From Holosporaceae bacterium (GTDB lineage Bacteria > Pseudomonadota > Alphaproteobacteria > UBA3830), in NCBI GenBank assembly GCA_031267195.1, contig JAIRZO010000015.1, positions 1 through 5,337 on the forward strand: a stretch of DNA of 5,337 nucleotides, read 5' to 3'. The translations under genes were made by a program, and so were the position numbers. The notes beneath the pieces were generated by a model. It was not told the DNA's origin and ran no database searches. It was given only the letters and a program-made list of their open reading frames with translations. Below, in pieces: positions 1 to 4,825 of the stretch; the stretch's first letter is position 1; each line of letters opens with the position of its first letter.

Positions 1-298
1 GCGTCGTATTTTGGAATAACGCCGAAAGTTTATCAATCCAACGATAAGCTAATCAACGGACATATCACCAAAAGAGGATCGAAATTGGCGCGACGAACTC
101 TGGTTCAGTGTACTTTAATTGCCAAAAGGTACAGCCCCATATTTCAACGATTTCTATGAAAGAGTCAAAAAACAACGCGGCTCCGGAAAAGCTATCATCG
201 CCACTGCCAGAAAACTTCTAAACACCATCTTCTATACGCTGAAAAATGACTGGTTGTTCGAAGATTTCCCTAATTTCAAATTTATAACTTGCAATTAA
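1..298 (+). pseudogene. IS110-family transposase, 3' fragment with frameshift
   Basis: This is the C-terminal part of an IS110/IS116/IS902-type transposase (Transposase_20 region), a DEDD recombinase that moves its element. Frame 1 from the window edge reads ASYFGITP, then HITKRGSKLARRTLVQ, and continues to SPIFQRF before a TGA at 157-159. Frame 2 picks up the same protein at 152 as FYERVKKQRGSGKAIIATA, then KLLNTIFYTLKNDWL, and ends at TAA 296-298. The two frames join around the T run at 151-153, consistent with one extra base. The K-R-G-S/N-x-x-x-R-R core and the F-Y-E-R ... G-K-A-x-x-A-x-A-R-K-L tail are typical of the family. The N-terminal DEDD domain lies outside the window. I infer an inactive copy unless the frameshift is a sequencing error. 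No element boundary could be identified downstream. Confidence 0.85.
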
Positions 299-314
299 TC
301 ATAGGAGAAGAGAT

Positions 315-470
315 ATGTCTTTTCGTAAAAAAATGATTTTGTGTTTCGCTTTATGTCTTCAACACGGACTTTGCCACTGCATCGGAAATGGTGACGGTGA
401 AACACCCGAAATGCAGGAAAAAGAAATTGTACGGAGCAATCCGAAAGTTTTTGGGGCCTGTTTTTCATGA
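315..470 (+). CDS. Small ORF with signal-peptide-like N-terminus, probably a truncated gene
   Basis: A 51-codon ORF starts at ATG 315 behind a strong Shine-Dalgarno AGGAG (303-307, 7 nt spacing), 16 nt after the IS110 stop. The product begins MSFRKKMILCFALC and continues to HGLCHC. This is a positively charged n-region followed by a Cys-rich hydrophobic stretch, like a secretory signal peptide. The rest, from about residue 25, has no recognisable domain. From about position 394 the DNA overlaps, in another frame, sequence that encodes an IS200-type transposase fragment, so the reading frame after that point is probably chance. The likeliest reading is the 5' end of a secreted-protein gene cut by the IS200 insertion or a later deletion. 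Translation is plausible because of the ribosome binding site. Function is unknown. Confidence 0.35.
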   Translation: MSFRKKMILCFALCLQHGLCHCIGNGDGETPEMQEKEIVRSNPKVFGACFS

Positions 471-639
471 ACTAGCATCGCAAAAATTTGAAAAGCAAAC
501 GATCAAAGACTATATCAGACATCAAGAACGTTTAGACCGACTTGTTCCGATGAAATTGGTGAATTTTAGGTTAAGAATTATTGCAGCCTTTGAGCCTACT
601 CACATCCGACAAGCTCCCGGCTCCGCCGGGACGTTATGA
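388..639 (+). pseudogene. tnpA: IS200/IS605 TnpA remnant with catalytic core deleted
   Basis: An 83-codon frame that looks like two ends of an IS200-type Y1 (HUH) transposase joined together. The first block, about 400-489, reads PKCRKKKLYGAIRKFLG then PVFHELASQK. It matches the usual N-terminal strand and helix of TnpA (family pattern PKYRRKVLYG...LGxVFxxLAxQK). The second block, about 490-545, reads EKQTIKDYIRHQERLD and matches the usual C-terminal helix (xTIxxYIxxQExxDxRLD). Everything between is missing, including the His-U-His motif, the substrate contacts and the catalytic Tyr, so it cannot transpose. A full protein is about 130-150 residues. The last about 25 residues have no family counterpart and run into the right-end hairpin. 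The frame's ATG at 388 is not a credible native start. Identification is from remembered family patterns, not a search. Confidence 0.7.
615..631 (+). repeat. Hairpin, probable right-end palindrome of the IS200/IS605 remnant
   Basis: A perfect 7-bp stem TCCCGGC / GCCGGGA with loop TCC. IS200/IS605 elements have no terminal inverted repeats; instead they carry subterminal hairpins that their transposase recognises as single-stranded DNA. This stem lies just after the C-terminal block of the TnpA remnant, where the right-end hairpin is expected, and is followed by GTTATGACTCA. The true element end is therefore probably near 640-645. No T-tract follows, so an intrinsic terminator is less likely. 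The stem overlaps the last codons of the remnant frame. Confidence 0.55.
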
Positions 640-677
640 CTCAGGCCTTTTCGCGAGTTTTCCAGAAAAATGCTGTT

Positions 678-699
678 AAAAATTGTCGCGTATTTGCGA
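678..699 (-). terminator. Weak possible terminator of lepB
   Basis: Downstream of lepB, read on the minus strand, a short stem TCGC (699-696) / GCGA (689-686) with a 6-nt loop is followed by CA and then a T-rich stretch ending in TTTTT (682-678). Only four base pairs form, so it is marginal as an intrinsic terminator. It is the only candidate I see in the 640-773 spacer, which otherwise holds nothing recognisable. Confidence 0.2.
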
Positions 700-773
700 T
701 TTACTAAGATTTAGGCTGCACATTACGATGTTAATCGGTGATCTAGTGCTGGGGAGAATATAGGTTTGATCGC

Positions 774-1625
774 TTAGATGATTTTCTTGCAAATACGGTT
801 GTAACGAATATTTTGCAGCCACAACCAAAATTCCCACCACCTAACACCGTTGCCGATGGAATAGATGGTAGCCACGGCGTGGCCCATAAAATTCTCCACC
901 GGCACCAAACCCAAACCACAGCGTGAATCCTTGGAGCAATCCCGATTATCTCCCATAACGAAGTAATATCCCTCAGGAACAGTTTGTTCTTTAAAGTTAT
1001 TGGCTTCTGAATTGTGCATTTCTTCCTGATAGGCTACCCTATGCTTAACTTCGTCTGACAAAGGCAAAATTTCATCATATATCATGAGTTCATAAAACAC
1101 GTGCGCAGCGGTATCTTTGTATAGCATTTTCTCTTTGAATGTTAACTGCGCTCTAACATCATTTACGATGATAACTCCATTTTCAAGTCGAACTTTGTCA
1201 CCAGGAAGCCCTATTACTCGCTTAACAACATTAGTTTCGCAGTCTTCCGGAGATTTAAAGACTACCACCTCTCCCCGCTTGATGTTGTTCTTGAAAAATT
1301 TACGCCCAGAAAATATGGGAGGGCTAAACCAGATGCTATGCTTGCAATAGCCGTACCGCCATTTCTCTGTCAACGGCATATCACCGATAAGCAGAGTTGG
1401 CACCATGGAACTGGAAGGAACTATATAGTAATCATAGGCAAAAAAACGAAACAAAGAAAACAATGTAACGAATATTAAGATAAACTTAATATCGCTTTTA
1501 CTAACAGACCAGAAAGAATCACAGCTGTTGCCTTCGTCTGATTTTTCCTGCAACTTTGATAACCGTCTGCTGGAAATAGCGCCGACACTGTCGTGTTTAG
1601 TAGCTTTTTTATTTTCTTTTTCCAT
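774..1625 (-). CDS. lepB: Signal peptidase I (leader peptidase)
   Basis: Inner-membrane serine protease (Ser/Lys dyad, family S26) that removes signal peptides from Sec- and Tat-exported proteins. Numbering from ATG 1625 (283 aa): a charged cytoplasmic N-tail of about 45 residues, one membrane segment at about 47-64 (KFILIFVTLFSLFRFFAY), catalytic Ser73 in PSSSMVPTLLIGD, catalytic Lys135 in VVKRVIGLPGD, and the box-E motif GDNRDCSKDSR at 225-235. The segment Y-G-Y ... FSPPIFSGR after box B is the alphaproteobacterial form. An upstream in-frame GTG (1655) would add ten residues. I reject it because it has no ribosome binding site and sits at the predicted transcription start; ATG 1625 has a weak GGGA four bases ahead. 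The gene stands alone here, whereas in many alphaproteobacteria lepB lies beside rnc and era. It is somewhat longer than common family members because of the N-tail and an acidic insert at about 160-215. All key residues are intact, so it is probably functional. Confidence 0.95.
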   Translation of the reverse strand: MEKENKKATKHDSVGAISSRRLSKLQEKSDEGNSCDSFWSVSKSDIKFILIFVTLFSLFRFFAYDYYIVPSSSMVPTLLIGDMPLTEKWRYGYCKHSIWFSPPIFSGRKFFKNNIKRGEVVVFKSPEDCETNVVKRVIGLPGDKVRLENGVIIVNDVRAQLTFKEKMLYKDTAAHVFYELMIYDEILPLSDEVKHRVAYQEEMHNSEANNFKEQTVPEGYYFVMGDNRDCSKDSRCGLGLVPVENFMGHAVATIYSIGNGVRWWEFWLWLQNIRYNRICKKII

Positions 1626-1661
1626 ATTATCCCATAAAAAATGATTGAAAACCACAGAGTT

Positions 1662-1691
1662 ATTATAAGCTAGTTAACCAGCTATTTTCAA
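1662..1691 (-). promoter_or_regulatory. Predicted sigma-70-type promoter of lepB
   Basis: On the minus strand, -35 TTGAAA (1691-1686), an 18-bp spacer and a consensus -10 TATAAT (1667-1662). Transcription should begin near 1655, leaving about a 30-nt leader before ATG 1625. It lies 19 bp outside the left end of the ISAs1 remnant, so the element has not removed it. Confidence 0.6.
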
Positions 1692-1710
1692 TAGTAACGC
1701 ACAGACAGGC

Positions 1711-1729
1711 CAGAGCCACCTCATGAAAA
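1711..1729 (+). repeat. Left terminal inverted repeat of the ISAs1 remnant
   Basis: CAGAGCCACCTCATGAAAA, reading inward. It pairs with the reverse complement of 2249-2267 with a single mismatch (A versus G at the fourth base). The CAGGGCCACC-type tip is what I would expect for this IS family. Confidence 0.85.
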
Positions 1730-1790
1730 TTTTTGAGAGAGGATTTGAGTTAGAGTATAGTGACTTCGGCTGGCCATTTTTCTCAATCGT

Positions 1791-2185
1791 CTAATAGTAT
1801 TGTCGAGGCATGGTTTGCTTGTATTTTTGCAACAAATTCAATGCGATATGTCTAAAGATAGCCATAATTTGAGGTGCATTTTCCTTCCTAATTCGCGATT
1901 GATCATCTCCAAACAACATATCCAAAACCCAATATAGGCTATTTTCGATTGCCCGATGACTTCGAATTTTTTTTAGTGCAATGCCAAAATATAGTTCCCA
2001 TCTTTTTCGATAATTTGTTTCGCGATTCCATGCTGATATCCGGCCGCATCTATTGTAACCGTATCCGCATATGTACGCACATAATGAAGTATCTCGTCCA
2101 TGCAGTGTAAACGATTGCGACTCGAACGCGGATCGCTTAACTCACTGAAATTATCTAAAAAATTCTCTAAATCTACTTTGCTCAT
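1791..2185 (-). pseudogene. ISAs1-family transposase, three joined fragments
   Basis: Remnant of a DDE transposase. Block 1 starts at ATG 2185 (GGAG six bases ahead) and reads MSKVDLENFLDNFSELSDPR, then SSRNRLHCMDEIL, matching the N-terminal DDE_Tnp_1_assoc region. Block 2 follows directly: VTIDAAGYQHGIAKQIIEK then DGNYILAL, the segment carrying a catalytic Asp (family pattern VTIDAxGxQxxIA...DYxLALKxNQ). The 150 or so residues expected between them are gone. A TAA at 1975-1973 ends this frame. Block 3 is in the -1 frame from about 1970 to TAG 1793-1791: IRSHRAIENSLYWVLDM, then SRIRKENAPQIMAIFRHIAL. It is the C-terminal region with the catalytic Glu (normally RSHWxIEN; here the Trp is Arg). 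Two deletions and a frame change make it non-functional. ATG 2197 is also in frame but has no ribosome binding site. Confidence 0.85.
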
Positions 2186-2218
2186 CCAAATCTCCATTAC
2201 TCTGAACTCATATTGGAA

Positions 2219-2242
2219 TTTTTTTTTATTTTTTTATTTTTT
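2219..2242. repeat. Three consecutive T tracts (T9-A-T7-A-T6)
   Basis: A low-complexity run of 9, 7 and 6 T's separated by single A's, inside the ISAs1 remnant between the transposase start and the right terminal repeat. Such runs are prone to replication slippage and to intrinsic curvature. The run lies about 45 bp upstream of the secretin -35 box. A regulatory effect is possible but not shown by the sequence. Confidence 0.6.
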
Positions 2243-2248
2243 AAACCT

Positions 2249-2267
2249 TTTTCATGAGGTGGCCCTG
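2249..2267 (-). repeat. Right terminal inverted repeat of the ISAs1 remnant
   Basis: Read inward on the minus strand it is CAGGGCCACCTCATGAAAA, matching the left end at 18 of 19 positions. The tip is followed outside the element by CAA and a second TGGCCCT (2271-2277). This makes an 11-bp-offset direct repeat with TGGCCCT at 2260-2266, possibly the trace of a second insertion or slippage event at this end. Confidence 0.85.
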
Positions 2268-2285
2268 CAATGGCCCTAGCTGTAC

Positions 2286-2315
2286 TTGAAAAATAGATAT
2301 ATATTTTGTTAAAAT
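2286..2315 (+). promoter_or_regulatory. Predicted sigma-70-type promoter of the secretin-prepilin operon
   Basis: TTGAAA (2286-2291), an 18-bp spacer and TAAAAT (2310-2315, five of six consensus). This is the same -35 hexamer and spacing as the lepB promoter facing the other way. The start point would be near 2322. The TTG at 2325 would then be almost leaderless, favouring TTG 2340 or ATG 2349 as the start codon. It lies 18 bp outside the ISAs1 remnant. Confidence 0.5.
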
Positions 2316-2348
2316 CCGCATGTTTTGAGGTTTTATTCGTTGTGGCAC

Positions 2349-4160
2349 ATGCTAAGGCATGGTAGGTGGTGTTTGATTCTATCACTAACTGCTTTGTACA
2401 TAATTTTATTCCTAAGCATGCTTCTGCTGAATGGATGTACAGACATTGCCAATATAGAGCCCAATCATCAAAAATTTCTTACTCCGAATGCTTTTAACGT
2501 ACTATCGCTACCGGTGGATGATGAAGGCACCCCTGACGGTGATATCGAGAGCAGCGCTGTGTCAGAAGACGATGACTCCGTGGCGGTGGTGAATGAAAAA
2601 TTTTATCGACGTATCTCCATTTCCGCCAATGAAGGCATGCAAATGCGGGAAGTACTCACTAAGATGGCTCATCTGGCCAGCGTTAGCATGTTCATTGCAG
2701 AGGATATAGGTGCTAGCATTTCTTTTGTGGCCACCAATCGCAGATTTCTAGATATCTTAAAAGATATCTGCGACAGCGCCAATCTCAAATGTTCCATAAA
2801 TGGAGATTCTGTAAGAATTGAAAGGGATATTCCCGTGCTGAAATTCTACACAACTGCATTCCTAAATATGCAGCGGGATACTCAAAGCTCAATGTCAATT
2901 TCAACTGATATTTTTAGTTCCGGCTCCGGGGTCGGTACAGATTTTGGATCCAATGCATTGGCGAACACAGGAGGAAGAACGTCTGTCTCCGGGGTTATTG
3001 GCTCTAGTGCGGGGCTCTCCAACAATGGATCTTCTAGTATTGTTATTGGATCAGCCAAAAATGATTTTTGGCAGGAATTGGAAAACACACTAAAATGCAT
3101 TATTGGTACCGGTGATTTGGGGCCGGATAATACTCCAAATACAACAGAATACGTCACATTGCACCGGCAAGCGGGAGTTGTTGTCGCTAATACTACCAAA
3201 AGTAAACATGAAAAAATCAAAAAATGTCTGAAATTGTTGAAGGAATCTTCCGAAACTCAGGTGTTGATTGAAGCGAGAATTCTGGAAGTTTGCCTTACTA
3301 ATGAGCACAAAAGTGGCATTGATTGGAAAATTCTTTCCAAGGGTGGACCGAAAACGGAGAAATTTTTTGATATCAACGAGCTATTCACAGTGGGTATTGA
3401 CAGGACCAATGTGCATGCCATGGTTGGTTTTTTGGAAAAATTTGGTGCCGTTAAAACCCTGTCCAGCCCTCGCCTCACCATATTAAATAATTACTCGGCG
3501 GTGCTGAAGGTTGCGAAAAATGAAGTAATCTACACTCCAGAATTGCAAAAGCAATACGGATCTGTATCCAATCCCGTCAGCATGGATTTCATTTCGGCAA
3601 ACATAAAAACTATTCCCATAGGATTGGTGATGGTGGTACAGCCCTCCATCGACAGGAAAAACAACACTATCATGCTAAACATTCGTCCAACCATATCCAA
3701 GATCGCCGGCTATGTGAGTGTGCCATCTCTGCTGCAGAGCTATAATTTACAAATGGCATCAAGAACCGATGCCGCCACAGCTATGAGTTCAACTCCGTCG
3801 ATGCAAAAAATACCCATAGTGGATGTGAGGGAAATGGACTCAGTTCTGCAGTTGCGTTCCGGACAGGTGGTGGTGATGGGGGGGCTGATGCAGGAAATTT
3901 CCCGCCGCAATCGCTCAAATATTCCTGGCTTTGCCGATACTCCCATCGACTGGTTTTTCGGATCACGCGAAAATGGCACCGACGTAACGGAATTGGTGAT
4001 ATTCCTGAAGGCTACCATAGTACGCCGGAATGGAAAAATGCACCATAACGCCGATAAGAAAATATATGATATCTTCGCTAATGATTCTCGCCCCCTGAAA
4101 TTTCATACAGAGAACGGAGCGAGGTTTGGAAAAAATATTACTGGGAGTAACGGAAAATAA
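2349..4160 (+). CDS. Type IV pilus / type II secretion secretin lipoprotein (MshL/PilN-like)
   Basis: Outer-membrane secretin: oligomerises into a gated ring through which a pilus or secreted protein leaves the periplasm. Numbering from ATG 2349 (603 aa): lipoprotein signal peptide ending in lipobox L27-N-G-C30, with Thr at +2 as expected for outer-membrane sorting. Then an acidic linker at about 57-77 (DDEGTPDGD ... EDDDS), an N0/STN-like domain at about 89-160, and a Gly/Ser-rich stretch at about 180-236. Next comes FWQELENTLKCIIGTG, then YVTLHRQAGVVVANTT, an N1-like fold. The secretin core at about 304-562 carries QVLIEARILEV, KTLSSPRLTILNN (369-381), VVVMGGLMQE (507-516) and TELVIFLKATIV. 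The FW-ELE/AGVVV/KTLSSPR combination resembles the MSHA secretin MshL most, though PilN/BfpB lipoprotein secretins are close. Start: in-frame TTGs at 2325 and 2340 are alternatives; GAGG (2327-2330) is nine bases before TTG 2340, while ATG 2349 has no well-placed site. The mature protein is unaffected. Probably co-transcribed with the prepilin 14 bp downstream. Confidence 0.9.
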   Translation: MLRHGRWCLILSLTALYIILFLSMLLLNGCTDIANIEPNHQKFLTPNAFNVLSLPVDDEGTPDGDIESSAVSEDDDSVAVVNEKFYRRISISANEGMQMREVLTKMAHLASVSMFIAEDIGASISFVATNRRFLDILKDICDSANLKCSINGDSVRIERDIPVLKFYTTAFLNMQRDTQSSMSISTDIFSSGSGVGTDFGSNALANTGGRTSVSGVIGSSAGLSNNGSSSIVIGSAKNDFWQELENTLKCIIGTGDLGPDNTPNTTEYVTLHRQAGVVVANTTKSKHEKIKKCLKLLKESSETQVLIEARILEVCLTNEHKSGIDWKILSKGGPKTEKFFDINELFTVGIDRTNVHAMVGFLEKFGAVKTLSSPRLTILNNYSAVLKVAKNEVIYTPELQKQYGSVSNPVSMDFISANIKTIPIGLVMVVQPSIDRKNNTIMLNIRPTISKIAGYVSVPSLLQSYNLQMASRTDAATAMSSTPSMQKIPIVDVREMDSVLQLRSGQVVVMGGLMQEISRRNRSNIPGFADTPIDWFFGSRENGTDVTELVIFLKATIVRRNGKMHHNADKKIYDIFANDSRPLKFHTENGARFGKNITGSNGK

Positions 4161-4174
4161 TAGGATGGCGTAGG

Positions 4175-4825
4175 ATGAACAGGAACAAATCCGAAAATCA
4201 ATTGTGGCGCAGATCCAAAAGCGGATTTTCACTACTGGAGGTAGCAATCGCCATCGTTGTAATCAGCATCATCGCCGGTTTTGCCCTGAAGGGGAAGGAA
4301 CTCATTCGCTCTGCGCAATTGAGATCTGTCAGCGAGCAGGTCAATGCTTTTCGGATTGCCACCCAATTATTCCTTGATAAATATGGAGCATTGCCGGGAA
4401 ATCTTACCAATGCCGTAGAAATCTTCGACTCCAGTGTTGCTAACGGTGACGGCAGTGGCAATATTTCTTCCCTAGCAGATGCCAAAAGATTCTGGCAGCA
4501 GCTGGCTGCCTCGGAGCTTGTCACACTGGAATTGGTCAATGGATTTCCTGTCAGCAAAATCGGCGGCTACTATACCATTTCCAGCGAAATGATGGGACAT
4601 TCAGGCATCTGGATTGTTTTGTGCGGCGGCACTGGCAATAATCAGAGCTTTAGCGGCGTCATATCCCAGGCTGATGCATATATTATAGACAAAAGCAGCG
4701 ATAGCGGCAATCCGTCGTCCGGCGATGTCAGAACTATTCGAGCCAGCGGCAATGAAAGTCTAGGTCAGCGTTATGATTTGAGACAGAAGGATCGTGACTG
4801 CATTATTATGTTCAAAATTTGGTGA
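4175..4825 (+). CDS. Type IV prepilin-like / pseudopilin protein
   Basis: A 216-residue secreted subunit of a type IV pilus or pseudopilus. A charged 17-residue leader ends in KSG before FSLLEVAIAIVVISIIAGF. Prepilin peptidase should cut at G17|F18, leaving N-methyl-Phe at +1 and the conserved Glu at +5 (E22). Residues 18-37 form the hydrophobic helix that packs the fibre core. The globular part begins with YGALPGNLTNA and NGDGSGN (about 70-96), then RFWQQLAAS, a pattern shared by many poorly characterised proteins with the prepilin N-terminal methylation domain. C150 and C209 could form a C-terminal disulfide loop. The start ATG has AGGA nine bases upstream and lies 14 bp after the secretin stop, so one transcript is likely. 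Whether it is a major pilin or minor subunit cannot be told. Its last four codons and stop overlap the end of the convergent glycosyltransferase gene. Confidence 0.88.
   Translation: MNRNKSENQLWRRSKSGFSLLEVAIAIVVISIIAGFALKGKELIRSAQLRSVSEQVNAFRIATQLFLDKYGALPGNLTNAVEIFDSSVANGDGSGNISSLADAKRFWQQLAASELVTLELVNGFPVSKIGGYYTISSEMMGHSGIWIVLCGGTGNNQSFSGVISQADAYIIDKSSDSGNPSSGDVRTIRASGNESLGQRYDLRQKDRDCIIMFKIW

Larger units (their letters stand above)
1711..2267 (-). mobile_element. ISAs1-family deletion derivative (MITE-like, 557 bp)
   Basis: An internally deleted insertion sequence bounded by 19-bp terminal inverted repeats that match at 18 positions. Between them are pieces of an ISAs1-type transposase on the minus strand. 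A complete element of this family is typically a little over 1 kb, so about half is missing. The 10 bp outside each end (ACAGACAGGC and CAATGGCCCT) do not match, so no target-site duplication is visible; the insertion may be old or one flank rearranged. It sits in the divergent spacer between the lepB and secretin promoters without touching either. With intact ends it might still move if a full ISAs1 transposase exists elsewhere in the genome. Confidence 0.8.

Noticed and set aside
299..388. IS110 bridge RNA in the region after the transposase
   Set aside because: No structured candidate or element end could be recognised by eye, and the region starts a small ORF with its own ribosome binding site.
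1964..1979. A8 run at the ISAs1 block 2/3 junction as a programmed -1 frameshift site
   Set aside because: The in-frame TAA (1975-1973) falls at the beginning of the A run, and much protein sequence is missing at the same point, so a deletion junction explains it better.
1701..2277. Target-site duplication flanking the ISAs1 remnant
   Set aside because: The 10 bp outside each end do not match in either direction, so no duplication can be claimed.
2197..2385. 62-codon minus-strand ORF across the right end of the ISAs1 remnant and the secretin start
   Set aside because: It runs through the poly-T tract and terminal repeat, has no domain or ribosome binding site, and covers the secretin promoter and signal peptide region.
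2882..3220. Minus-strand ORF opposite the secretin Gly/Ser-rich region
   Set aside because: It is an antisense shadow of a well-supported secretin frame; its Pro/Glu-rich composition simply mirrors Gly/Ser codons.
3963..4247. Minus-strand ORF across the secretin-prepilin junction
   Set aside because: It has no motif and lies opposite two supported coding regions.
4198..4557. 119-codon minus-strand ORF opposite the prepilin
   Set aside because: It is a shadow of the prepilin gene, whose leader and helix motifs are unambiguous; it has no recognisable protein features.
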